26,796 nt of DNA from Actinomycetes bacterium (GCA_021795095.1 JAJYPU010000014.1:1-26796); one strand, 5' to 3'; counted from the stretch's first letter, positions 17,088-25,363 are shown. Numbers and translations: made by a program. The notes: generated by a model not told the origin, from the sequence alone.

Positions 17088-18707
17088 CTACAGCCCGAAC
17101 TCGCCCGGTGCGTCGAACGCGACGACCGGCTCGGCTTCATCGTCATCGACTCCAGCGGACGGAAGATGCGCGTGCGTTCGCAGCGGAATCTCTTTCATCA
17201 ACCAGGTCAGTGCGAAGGCCAGCACCGCTACGGGTGCCGCCACCAAGAACACACGCTGGAGCGCCGAACTGAATGCGTCGATCACAATCGCGTGGGCCGC
17301 TGGCGGTAGCTGGTCGATCTGTGCGGGGTTCGCCGAAATCGATCCACCACCAAGCATCGCCAGCTGCTTGGCCGTCGCGTGTGCGTGGAGCTGTTCGAGT
17401 AGGCGACTATTAAAGACCGAGCCGAAGAGCGCGACCCCGAAGGCACCACCGATGGATCGGAAGAACGTCGCCGTGGCGGTGGCGGTTCCAAGCTGCTCGT
17501 GCGGCACCGAATTCTGCACCGCGACCACGAGCACCTGCATCACGAGACCCATCCCGAATCCGATAACGAACATATAGAGCGCAGCGGTCGAGAACGCACT
17601 TGTGGGTCCTAGGTGGGAGAGCGCGACCATGCCGATCGCCACGATCGCCGTCCCAACGATCGGAAAGATCTTGTAGCGGCCCGTCCGCGACACCAGCCTT
17701 CCGCTGATGATGAAGGTGATTAGCATGCCCGTGACCATCGGTAAGAGCTCGAGACCCGATCGGGTCGGCGACGAACCGTGAACCACCTGCAGGTAGAGCG
17801 GCAAGTAGACGATTGACCCGAACATCGTGAAACCGATGACAAATCCCACCGCCGATGCTGCGCTGAAGGTCCGATTCCTGAACAGTCCCATCGGCACGAT
17901 CGGCTCGGCCGCCTTGGTCTCTACGTAGACGAACGCCAGCAACAGCACGACGCTCGCCACGCTGAGCCACACGATGGTCGCAGAATGCCACGAGTATTGG
18001 CTCCCGCCCCAGGTCGTGACCAGGATCAGTCCGATCACGCCCGCCGAGAGGAGACTGGTACCCCACCAGTCGATGCGGTGTGACAGCCGGCGGGCCGGAA
18101 CGTGCAGCACGGCGGCGATTACGACGAGCGCGACAGCCCCGATTGGCACATTGATGTAGAAGATCCAGCGCCAAGACGCGTGCTGGGTCAACCAACCGCC
18201 TGCCAATGGCCCGAGCACGCTCGAGAGACCGAAGACAGCACCGAAGTAACCCATGTACCGTCCACGCTGACGGGGTGGGATAACGTCACCGATGATCGCC
18301 TGTGACCCGACCATCAGGCCACCGGCGCCAAGCCCCTGAATGGCTCGAAACGCGATCAACTCCAGCATGTTCTGCGAGAGTCCCGATAACGCCGATCCGA
18401 GAAGGAAGATGACGACTGAGAGTTGGAAGAACCCTTTACGACCCCACAGGTCGCCGAACTTACCCCACAGCGGTAGTGAGATTGTCGACGTGATGAGGTA
18501 CGCTGTCACCACCCAGGACAGGTGATTGAGACCGTGGAGGTCCGCAGCGATGGTCGGTAGCGCCGTTGCCACAATCGTCTGATCGAGTGCCGCGAGGAAC
18601 ATCCCGAGCATCAGCGCCAACAGGATCACGAGGATTCGTCGATGTTCTTCTGGCGTAATCTCGTGCTCAACCGGGATGGCCGTGTTGCGAGGTGCGTCGC
18701 TAGTCAA
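17088..18707 (-). CDS. DHA2-family (EmrB/QacA) multidrug:H+ antiporter
   Basis: A 539-aa 14-helix major facilitator transporter. Visible motifs: LDQTIVATALPTIAADL in helix 1, GKFGDLWGRK (motif A), and FGLSSVLGPLAGGW (antiporter motif C). Such pumps expel toxic amphiphiles at the cost of the proton gradient. The TTG start at 18707 lies within the end of the marR gene (eight-base overlap), with GGAGAG upstream, so the pump is translationally coupled to its likely repressor. Drug specificity unknown. Confidence 0.93.
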   Translation of the reverse strand: MTSDAPRNTAIPVEHEITPEEHRRILVILLALMLGMFLAALDQTIVATALPTIAADLHGLNHLSWVVTAYLITSTISLPLWGKFGDLWGRKGFFQLSVVIFLLGSALSGLSQNMLELIAFRAIQGLGAGGLMVGSQAIIGDVIPPRQRGRYMGYFGAVFGLSSVLGPLAGGWLTQHASWRWIFYINVPIGAVALVVIAAVLHVPARRLSHRIDWWGTSLLSAGVIGLILVTTWGGSQYSWHSATIVWLSVASVVLLLAFVYVETKAAEPIVPMGLFRNRTFSAASAVGFVIGFTMFGSIVYLPLYLQVVHGSSPTRSGLELLPMVTGMLITFIISGRLVSRTGRYKIFPIVGTAIVAIGMVALSHLGPTSAFSTAALYMFVIGFGMGLVMQVLVVAVQNSVPHEQLGTATATATFFRSIGGAFGVALFGSVFNSRLLEQLHAHATAKQLAMLGGGSISANPAQIDQLPPAAHAIVIDAFSSALQRVFLVAAPVAVLAFALTWLMKEIPLRTHAHLPSAGVDDDEAEPVVAFDAPGEFGL

Positions 18708-19227
18708 GGTAACTCTCCACTTCTGTAGTCAAGGCCTGGGAAAATCTCGTCAACAGCGACGCAAAGGTTGCTAATTCTTTCTCGCCCCATTCGGCGACGA
18801 GCCGAGCGAGCATCGCCCGATGGACACGAAGGATTCGATCCACTACACCGCGCCCCTCGTCGGTGAGCGTTATCAGCACCGCACGCCGATCGGTAGGGTC
18901 CGCGAGTCGCGCGACGAAGCCATGCTGTTCTAATTGCTGGACCTTCCGCGTCACAGCAGGGGTGTCGACTCCGACGAGTGTCGCGATATCGGAGACGCGC
19001 ATGGCGTCACCACCTCGATGGTGAAGTTTGAACAAGATGATGATGGCGGACCGATCGATTCGAAGATCAGCCTCTCGCAACAGCCGCTCATGCATCTTCG
19101 CTCGCGTCAGCGCTTGAGTTATCGACTGGAGTCCCACCTGGAGTTGGTCGATCGCGCTCGTAGCCTCCGACCGATTAGGGGTCTTAGAACTTACTTTCAT
19201 CAAGCAACCATCGTAATCGTCAGTCAT
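18700..19227 (-). CDS. MarR-family transcriptional regulator
   Basis: A 175-aa winged-helix regulator. The DNA-binding region runs from MRVSDIATLVGVDTPAVTRK through the wing ADPTDRRAVLITLTDEG, which is highly typical of MarR. It most probably represses the operon that it shares with the DHA2 antiporter and is released by a pump substrate. Start at 19227 is the first ATG; in-frame ATG codons follow at 19212 (another frame) and at 19200, so the start is uncertain by about nine residues. I could not find a convincing palindromic operator in 19228-19330. Confidence 0.92.
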   Translation of the reverse strand: MTDDYDGCLMKVSSKTPNRSEATSAIDQLQVGLQSITQALTRAKMHERLLREADLRIDRSAIIILFKLHHRGGDAMRVSDIATLVGVDTPAVTRKVQQLEQHGFVARLADPTDRRAVLITLTDEGRGVVDRILRVHRAMLARLVAEWGEKELATFASLLTRFSQALTTEVESYLD

Positions 19228-19720
19228 CGGACTGTGACCTGCATAGGCAAATCAGACGTCCAACCTCGGCAAACTGTGCGGGCGAAGGAGTAACGCGAAT
19301 ATCACACTATGAGCCGATACTGTCCCCTTGACTGAAGATGTCCTCGGGCAACCAACTACCTCGCTAGCCACCTGACCCAGGCCAACTCCTTCGTGATTGA
19401 CCCCACGCCCGAGCAGACCAACGAACTACGTGGTCACATCGGGGTTCACGTCCTCTCATTGGCCCCAGCCCGTTCGACCACAACTTTCGACGGAGGTCAA
19501 CCGAAGAAGATACCCACGCGTACTCCGAGAGGCAGCCACTGCTCGCCTCGCTCATCTTCCATTCCCTCGTCGTGGCGATAGCAGCCAGCCCCAAGACGCC
19601 GCAGATCATTAGCCTGACGGACACGTTCCGCGTCTCACTCGATAGTGCACGACCATCACAACGATTTGCAGAGCCCCCGTCTTGCTTCAGCCCCTTGTCA
19701 CCAGCTCGCACTCTCCGCCA
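19228..19720. other. Gene-poor flank between marR and the group II intron
   Basis: About 490 bases with no convincing intact gene. The first 100 bases should hold the marR promoter. On the plus strand at 19369-19446 one frame reads NSFVIDPTPEQTNELRGHIG, which resembles the amino-terminal 'PTPEQ...L..H.G' signature of IS605/IS607-type TnpB proteins; the frame has no proper start and the following residues do not continue the family, so at best it is a decayed remnant. The minus-strand open frame 19364-19759 runs into intron domain V/VI and is not credible as a gene. The part next to 19721 is the 3' exon of the intron. Confidence 0.5.
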
Positions 19721-19794
19721 GTCGAGTAGCCGAGGGGAATCGCACCCCTCGGCTCTCACAGAACCGTACGTGAATCTCTCAACTCATCCGGCTC
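19721..19794 (-). ncRNA. Group II intron domains V and VI and 3' splice end
   Basis: On the minus strand, domain V is 34 bases long (19794 to 19761), beginning GAGCCGGATGAG and ending CACGTACGGTTC; it contains the catalytic AGC triad and the typical closing helix. After a short linker, domain VI forms a GC-rich hairpin (AGCCGAGGGG with CCCCTCGGCT, 19754 to 19728), then CTACTCGAC to the 3' end. The maturase stop codon (TGA, 19786-19784) lies inside domain V, a known arrangement in which GAGCCG... encodes the last residues of the protein. Confidence 0.88.
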
Positions 19795-20461
19795 TTGCGG
19801 GCCGGTTGGCAGTGGATGGAATGAGACGCCAATGAACGAAGAGATCGGGATAACGCTGGCGAGCAGCGTTGAGCCAGTCCCACGCCTTCAGTGGTTCCCT
19901 TCGCATTCGCTTGAACTTCTGCATTGCCCATCGAACAAGATGCTGATCGATGCGCCTTGTGAGGAAGTACAACTCGGAGCGGTAGAACGCTCCGTAATAG
20001 TTGATCCAGCCCCGCACCTGGGCATTAATCTCCCGGGCGAGACCGGTCAGGTCCGTGCCACTGCGACGGTTGAGGTGCCAGTCCCTAATCTTCTTGCCGA
20101 CCGCCTTCTTCGCCTTGGTGCTCATCGCCGGTGAGAAGTTCACGAAGAACCCTCGACGGCCCTTAGCCAGGCGAGCCCGAAAGGTGTAGCCGAGGAAATA
20201 AAAACTGATGTGTTCCGAGTCCCCCCGGCGCTTCGCGTCTTTGCAGTACACGACCTTCGTCTTGTCGGGATGCAACTCAAGTCCTAAGGACCCGAGTCGT
20301 TCAGCGAGCGCAGTCCAAAGACTTCGAGCCTGGGCTTCGGTGTTGCAGTGGATAACAGCATCATCCGCGTAGCGCTCAAAGGGGCAGCCCGGAAACTCCC
20401 GGTCCATCCACTTATCGAACGCGTAGTGCATGAATAAGTTCGCGAGCAGCGGCGAGATTGG
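19784..20461 (-). pseudogene. Group II intron reverse transcriptase/maturase, C-terminal part
   Basis: These 225 codons plus stop encode the second part of the maturase. They begin with PISPLLANLFMHYAFD (RT motif 4/5 region) and carry the catalytic YADD (residues 230-233 of the rejoined protein), then the thumb and the maturase-specific X domain with VRGWINYYGAFYRSELY. There is no C-terminal HNH endonuclease. The part upstream of 20461 in the present frame is RIT inverted-repeat sequence, not maturase. Joined to 23950-24546 it restores a continuous 424-aa protein. On its own this fragment has no natural start. Confidence 0.92.
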
Positions 20462-20550
20462 AGAGCCAAATGAACAGCGTCGTATTATGCGCAGCGCTGG
20501 TCCGTCGGACCTGGTGGAGGCCGCGTTGGCGCTCGAGCACTGCGCATAAT
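20462..20550. repeat. RIT left inverted repeat (89 bp)
   Basis: Matches the reverse complement of 23841-23929 at 84 of 89 positions; the outer 62 bases (20462-20523) are identical. Within it, ATTATGCGCAG (20484-20494) and CTGCGCATAAT (20540-20550) form a perfect 11-bp inverted pair separated by 45 bases, and GGTCCGTCGGACC is a smaller palindrome between them. The pair probably binds the recombinases. Confidence 0.95.
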
Positions 20551-20619
20551 CCAGAAGCAGTGAAACCCTGATTGAGCGGCTCGGCAGGGTGCCGGGCCGG
20601 GTAATTGGAGGTGGCTGCG

Positions 20620-21849
20620 ATGGTGGCTGTGTCTGCACTGGTGTCCGACTTGGAGGCCGAGTTGGTGCGTCTGGGTTATAAGGACTCGACGCTGGTTTGG
20701 TATCGGGGCTGTTGGCGGCGCCTGGAGAAGTTCTTCGCTGCCCGCGGGGTCGAAGAGTTCTCCCTGGATATGGCCATGGCGTGGGTCGACGAAGCCTGTG
20801 GCTTCTTCGAGAAGGAGCAGGCTGGCACTCTCCAGGCGACCGACGTCTATCTGTTCCGGGTTGCCCAGATGCTCGGCGACTACGCGCTGCGAGGGGCGGT
20901 ACTGCGCCGCTACAACCGGTCCCTCGACAAGTTGTCGCGCGAGGACGCCGACACGGTCGCCCGGTTCCAGGCGTGGCTGCGGGCCGCGGACCGGTCGGTG
21001 TCGACGGTGCGGACGTATGGCTCGCTGGCCGGGGAATTTGTCGCGTTCACAAGCAACCGCGGTGGAGTAACTTGCTGCGACGCTGCCACGATCGAGGCCT
21101 TCGTTAGTGCATTGGCCGGTTACCAGTTCAAGACCGTTGAACAGAAACTGTGCGCCGTGCGATCCTTTCTCCGCTTCGCGGCCGATAACGGACTGGTCGA
21201 CGCCGCCGTGGTGGACGCGGTCCCGACGATGAAGTCCCGCACGCAGACCAGGATCCCCTCGGTGTGGGACCCCGGCGACGTGACCAAGATCCTCGAGGCG
21301 ATCGACCGGGGAAACCCGTGTGGGAAGCGCGACTACGCGATCGTTCTGTTGATCGCCCGGCTCGGGCTGCGCAGCATCGACGTCAAGCGACTGGAACTCA
21401 GCGACTTCGACTGGCCGGGCAACCGACTGTTCGTGACCCAGGCCAAGACGGGTGGCCGAGTGCAGTTGCCGTTGTTGAAAGACGTCGGTTGGGCGGTGAT
21501 CGACTACATCCGAAGTGGTCGACCGGCGAGCAACTGCCCCCAGGTGTTCGTGCGCCACACCGCCCCGATCGGCCCGTTCTCCGACCAGGACCACCTGCAC
21601 CAGATTCTGGTGAAGCACGCCCGGGTGGCGCGCGTGGCGATCAGCGAGCAACGCCGTCACGGCATGCACTCGCTGCGCCACACGCTGGCGACCCGATTGA
21701 TGGAGAACGGCACGCCGCTCGAACAGATCGCCGACATCCTCGGTCACCAGTCGGTTCGATCGACGGGTGTGTACTTGAAGTCGTCACTGGGGCTGCTCGC
21801 CGCGTGCGCCCTCGACCCCGACGCACCAGCGCAGGGGGCGTCACGATGA
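20620..21849 (+). CDS. ritA: RIT tyrosine recombinase, first gene
   Basis: A 409-aa tyrosine recombinase with an N-terminal SAM-like core-binding region and a C-terminal catalytic domain. The catalytic set is complete: R251 (ARLGLRS), Lys in QAKTGG, H350 and R353 (HSLRH), H376 (LGHQS) and Y385 (GVYLK). Start ATG at 20620 is chosen because GGAGGT lies seven bases upstream; the TTG at 20605 is not preferred. It overlaps the second gene by ATGA. Expected to cut and rejoin DNA at the element ends together with the next two proteins. Confidence 0.93.
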   Translation: MVAVSALVSDLEAELVRLGYKDSTLVWYRGCWRRLEKFFAARGVEEFSLDMAMAWVDEACGFFEKEQAGTLQATDVYLFRVAQMLGDYALRGAVLRRYNRSLDKLSREDADTVARFQAWLRAADRSVSTVRTYGSLAGEFVAFTSNRGGVTCCDAATIEAFVSALAGYQFKTVEQKLCAVRSFLRFAADNGLVDAAVVDAVPTMKSRTQTRIPSVWDPGDVTKILEAIDRGNPCGKRDYAIVLLIARLGLRSIDVKRLELSDFDWPGNRLFVTQAKTGGRVQLPLLKDVGWAVIDYIRSGRPASNCPQVFVRHTAPIGPFSDQDHLHQILVKHARVARVAISEQRRHGMHSLRHTLATRLMENGTPLEQIADILGHQSVRSTGVYLKSSLGLLAACALDPDAPAQGASR

Positions 21850-22829
21850 GCCCGGAGATCACACTGAACAGCGCGATCGCGGCGCTCGTCACGCAAAAGC
21901 GCGCGGTCGGCTACAAGTACATCAGCGAAGAACGGATGCTCATCCGGTTCCAAGAGTTCTGCCACGCCAAATTCCCCGGACTGGACGCGCCCAACCGGGC
22001 CTCGCTGGAGGCGTGGGTTGCGGCGGCCCGCGAGCGAGGGGTCAAACCAGCGACCTTGCAGAATATGGCCGCGACGCTCAGGGAATTGGCCCGTTTCCTG
22101 GGCCGCCGAGGCGTCGAGGCCTACGTCTTACCCGCCGGCACGCTGCCCCGGCCCACCCGTTACGTCCCGCACATCTACACCGACCAGGAGCTGGCGAGCT
22201 TGTTCGCCCAGACGGACCGCTGTCACTACCACTCGCTGGTCCCGTTCCGCCACCTGGTCATGCCGGTCCTGTTTCGCACGATCTACGCCTGTGGCCTGCG
22301 TGCTTCCGAAGCTCGCCTGCTGCGCGTCGACGATGTTGACATCAACACTGGCGTGCTGCAGATCCGTGACGCGAAAGGCGGCAAGGACCGCCAGGTGCCC
22401 GTCAGCGCGCCGCTGCGCGAGAGACTCGCTGTCTATTACGCCGCGCTCGCCGGACAACCCGGCTGGGAGTGGTTCTTCCCCGGCACCACGCCCGGTGTGC
22501 CGCTGACGCTCGGGAACCTCGACAAGAACTTCCGGCGGTTCTTGTGGCAGGCGCGCATCTCGCACGGCGGCCGCGGTCAGGGACCTCGTGTCCATGACCT
22601 GAGGCACACGATGGCGGTCAACAATGTTCGGCGCTGGTTTGAGCGAGGCGAGAACGTCAACGCGCTGCTGCCCGTCCTGCAAACGTACCTGGGCCACTCA
22701 TCGATCGGCGACACCGCCTACTACCTGCACCTGACCGCGGAGTCCTACCCCCACATCACCGCTCAGGTTCAACTCATCATCGGCGATGTCGTCCCGGCCA
22801 TCGCGGAAGGGGCGCACCATGGCGACTGA
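21846..22829 (+). CDS. ritB: RIT tyrosine recombinase, second gene
   Basis: A 327-aa tyrosine recombinase. The catalytic residues are R152 (ACGLRASE), Lys in DAKGGKD, H250 and R253 (HDLRH), H284 (LGHSS) and Y293, with the same nine-residue His-to-Tyr spacing as its neighbours. The open frame extends far upstream, but the ATG at 21846 overlaps the previous stop and starts directly before the core-binding domain. It overlaps the third gene by 11 bases, so all three are translationally coupled. Confidence 0.93.
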   Translation: MSPEITLNSAIAALVTQKRAVGYKYISEERMLIRFQEFCHAKFPGLDAPNRASLEAWVAAARERGVKPATLQNMAATLRELARFLGRRGVEAYVLPAGTLPRPTRYVPHIYTDQELASLFAQTDRCHYHSLVPFRHLVMPVLFRTIYACGLRASEARLLRVDDVDINTGVLQIRDAKGGKDRQVPVSAPLRERLAVYYAALAGQPGWEWFFPGTTPGVPLTLGNLDKNFRRFLWQARISHGGRGQGPRVHDLRHTMAVNNVRRWFERGENVNALLPVLQTYLGHSSIGDTAYYLHLTAESYPHITAQVQLIIGDVVPAIAEGAHHGD

Positions 22830-23823
22830 CTTCGCGCTGCTCTTGCGCCGCTTTCTGAGCGAGTACCTGGCCGGGCTGCGCGGCTGCTCAGCGAACACGA
22901 TCAGTTCCTACCGGGACACCTTCAAGCTGCTGATCTGGTACTTGCGCGATGAGCGGAACATCCCACCCGAACGGCTCACCCTCGAGGTGATCGACGTCGC
23001 GGCGATCACCGGGTTCTTGGACTGGCTGGAGACCCGCCGGCACAACAGCGTGTCGACCCGCAACCAGCGCCTGGCCGCCGTCAGTTCGTTCTACCGGTGG
23101 ATGCAATCGCAAGATCCGACCCACCTGGCCCGCTGTCAAGACATTCTTGCTATCCCCGCCAAGAAACAGCCTCACCCGGGCGTGCACCACCTCAGCGTCG
23201 AGCAGACCCGTCAATTACTCGCTCGGCCCGACCGCTCCACCCGCCACGGCCGACGAGACGCGACCGTGCTCGCCACCCTCTACGACACCGCTGGCCGGGT
23301 CCAAGAGATCGCCGATCTGAAAGTCCGAGACGTCCGTCTCGCGGACCCCGCGATGGTCGCGCTGACCGGCAAGGGCAACAAAACCCGGCACGTCCCGATC
23401 GACCACAACACAGCAGCGTTGTTGGCTAGCTACCTCGCCGAGCGACAACTCGATCGACCCGGCCGTGATGATCACCCGGTGTTCTTCAATCAGCACCACG
23501 CGAAACTCAGCCGCGGCGGGATCGCCTGGATCCTCCACAAATATCACGCCCAGACCACCGACCCGACGCTCAGCGGTGCCCACCTCAGCCCGCACGTCCT
23601 GAGACACAGCCGAGCGATGCACCTCTACGACGCGGGCGTTCCGCTGCCCTATATCCGGGACATTCTTGGCCACGTCGACCTCTCAACGACCGATATCTAC
23701 GCCCGTGCCTCCACCGAAGCCAAGCGCCGAGCCCTCGAAGCCGCCTACGTCGACGTCGTCTCGGACGACCTGCCCGAATGGAATCAAGATCCCGGACTGC
23801 TCAACTGGCTCGCCATGCTCTGA
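22819..23823 (+). CDS. ritC: RIT tyrosine recombinase, third gene
   Basis: A 334-aa XerC/XerD-like tyrosine recombinase. Catalytic residues: R160 (TAGRVQE), Lys in GKGNKTR, H259 and R262 (HVLRH), H285 (LGHVD) and Y294 (DIYAR). Start ATG at 22819 follows GGAAGGGG at good distance; an earlier GTG (22786) is rejected. Ends 17 bases before the right inverted repeat. Confidence 0.93.
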   Translation: MATDFALLLRRFLSEYLAGLRGCSANTISSYRDTFKLLIWYLRDERNIPPERLTLEVIDVAAITGFLDWLETRRHNSVSTRNQRLAAVSSFYRWMQSQDPTHLARCQDILAIPAKKQPHPGVHHLSVEQTRQLLARPDRSTRHGRRDATVLATLYDTAGRVQEIADLKVRDVRLADPAMVALTGKGNKTRHVPIDHNTAALLASYLAERQLDRPGRDDHPVFFNQHHAKLSRGGIAWILHKYHAQTTDPTLSGAHLSPHVLRHSRAMHLYDAGVPLPYIRDILGHVDLSTTDIYARASTEAKRRALEAAYVDVVSDDLPEWNQDPGLLNWLAML

Positions 23824-23840
23824 AACTCTCTACCCGACAC

Positions 23841-23929
23841 ATTATGTGCAGTGCTCGCGCACCGACACGGCCTCCACCAGGTCCGACGGACCAGCGCTGC
23901 GCATAATACGACGCTGTTCATTTGGCTCT
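23841..23929. repeat. RIT right inverted repeat (89 bp)
   Basis: Reverse complement of the left repeat with five differences, all in the inner 28 bases. The 11-mer pair is present as ATTATGTGCAG (23841-23851, one change) and CTGCGCATAAT (23897-23907). Confidence 0.95.
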
Positions 23930-23949
23930 TTATGCGCAGCTGAACATAA
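23930..23949. other. Asymmetric 20-bp block outside the right RIT repeat
   Basis: Reads TTATGCGCAG then CTGAACATAA, two abutting 10-base arms that are inverted copies of each other at eight of ten positions. The first arm equals the 10-mer found in both RIT inverted repeats. It is absent at the left junction and is not maturase sequence, because keeping it would shift the frame. It may be a recombinase core site or a coupling sequence brought from a previous insertion site. Confidence 0.7.
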
Positions 23950-24546
23950 GCCACCCTGCGGGGTTCCCTTCTCTCTAGCCGCGAGGGTCCCATCCGGCAT
24001 CTGCATGGGAGCGGTGAGCCACCGTTCGATGTAGAGCAGAACCCAACGCTCTTGGGTGTGGTGCGCCACCGCTTTTAACAGCAGATCATGGGGGACGCTG
24101 TCGAAGAAGGCCCGGACGTCAAGGTCCAACACCCAGTCCTGCTTCCAACAGCGCTTGCGAGTCGCCGCCAACGCGTCATGGGCACTTCGCCCTGGACGGT
24201 AGCCGTAACTGTCGTGGTGGAAGATCGGTTCTAACGTCTCTTCCAACACCATCGCCGCCGCCGTTTGGGCCACTCGGTCTGCCGTGTTTGGCACGCCGAG
24301 CACCCGCACCGCGGCCCCATGGTCCTTCGGTATCTCCACCGCTCGCACCGGTCCGGGAAAGTAACTTCCCGAACTCATGCGGTTCCACAACTTGTAGAGA
24401 TTGTCAGTCTCGTTGTCGCTGAACCGTCTAATGCTCACGGCGTCCACGCCCGGCGCTCCGCCGTTCGCTTGGACCTTCTTCCACGCCTCAAAGACGAGAC
24501 GCTTAGGAATCTCAAACGACTTCACTTCCAACTGTGGTCCGCCCAT
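23950..24546 (-). pseudogene. Group II intron reverse transcriptase/maturase, N-terminal part
   Basis: These 199 codons encode RT motifs 0 to 4: FEAWKKVQANGGAPGVDAV, SYFPGPVRAVEIPK, SYGYRPGRSAHDAL, the catalytic-aspartate motif LDVRAFFDSVPHDLL, and KGTPQGG, where the RIT insertion falls. In the present sequence the frame runs another 36 codons into the RIT repeat and stops at 23842. The ATG at 24546 has a strong ribosome-binding site, GGGGGAGG. Without YADD this fragment cannot be an active polymerase. Confidence 0.93.
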
Positions 24547-25168
24547 CAGTTCCTCCCCCGAGGGGTTGACATCTGGGTGACCTGACCTGCCCGGCCCCTT
24601 CGCTCCAGTCCCATTACAGAACCTTCATCACTACTACGAGCCGGTCCGCCCCTGTGTCTCGCGTCGGTACTCTTGCCCACGCGGTCTTGACCACGCGAGG
24701 TTCTCCCTCTTAACGACCAGAGAGGCAACATCGCCCCTGAGGTCTGGCCGTCGGTATCGAGACGACAGGTTCTCCTGTTCCATGCCAGCGCCTGTAACGA
24801 GCTCACGCCACCTTTACACCGGACACCGCCAGGGCCACAAGCAGGCAGCTCCCTGGCTGAGGACACACCGCGAAGGCGCGCCATTATCCCAGGGACGGAG
24901 TCCAGCCCTGGTTTCGATGTCGTCATTAAATTTCTCGATGCGTCAGCAGTGGTTCACACACGTTCGTCTTCTCGTTACACAACTGACCCGCTGTTAGCGG
25001 GCCTTTTCCGCAGTCGCTTCCCACCCCGGCTCTTTACCGACATGACACTGCAGTGCTTTGGGATCTCCGCCTGCACGGCGAACCCGGAGGACCTACCTCC
25101 ATCACTGGCACAGCACGGTTCGTGCTGACAAACTTCTACATGGTCAGCACTCCCCTTTCAGGACACAC
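24547..25168 (-). ncRNA. Group II intron 5' ribozyme part (domains I to IV)
   Basis: About 620 bases of intron RNA upstream of the maturase start. On the minus strand it opens with GTGTGTCC, then a hairpin built from GTGCTGAC and GTCAGCAC, and continues with a TGTGTAACGAGAAGACGAAC-GTGTGTGAACC stretch that is typical of domain I in bacterial group II introns, and a GGACTCCGTCCC / GGGC-type stem region. I assign the span by position and these motifs; individual domain borders and exon-binding sites were not resolved. Open frames across this stretch are not credible genes. Confidence 0.75.
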
Positions 25169-25363
25169 GACCCCGCGCATTTCCGAAGCGCCGATTTGTT
25201 GAGTACCGTTGGTCGGAAACGAGTGCTCCATCGGAGAGTCGCCTCGGACACCCGACGGCGAGCAACCACCACCGAAACACCTAGTTCAGTTGGTCGACGC
25301 GGACCGGTGGGTCCCTTACACGCTGTTAAGGGCTCTCGCTGCGACGCCACGTGGGCGGCAGGT

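Larger units (their letters stand above)
20462..23949 (+). mobile_element. Recombinase-In-Trio (RIT) element
   Basis: A 3.5-kb element made of three consecutive, overlapping tyrosine recombinase genes between long inverted repeats, the defining layout of RIT elements. It lies in the opposite orientation to the maturase that it splits. The boundaries follow from two independent cues: the inverted identity begins exactly at 20462 and ends at 23929, and joining 20461 to 23950 restores the maturase frame through GTPQGG-PISPLL. No target duplication is evident. No cargo genes are present. The 20 bases 23930-23949 lie outside the inverted repeat but are foreign to the maturase. Confidence 0.88.
19721..25168 (-). 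mobile_element. Group II intron, interrupted by a RIT element
   Basis: A self-splicing retroelement on the minus strand. The 5' end is placed at 25168, where the minus strand begins GTGTG (consensus GUGYG), followed by domain I-like sequence. The 3' end is placed at 19721, where the minus strand ends CTACTCGAC after domain VI, with the expected AY ending. Between them sits a reverse transcriptase/maturase gene in domain IV, preceded by GGGGGAGG at 24550-24560. Subtracting the inserted 3488-bp RIT element leaves about 1960 bases, a normal size for such introns. The intron sits 195 bases downstream of the galU stop, in the same orientation. The encoded protein lacks an HNH endonuclease domain, as in RmInt1-like introns. 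Exact ends are inferred from consensus; IBS/EBS pairing was not resolved. Confidence 0.85.

Noticed and set aside
19364..19759. Minus-strand open frame of 131 codons
   Set aside because: It starts inside intron domain V/VI and crosses the 3' splice end; no family resemblance.
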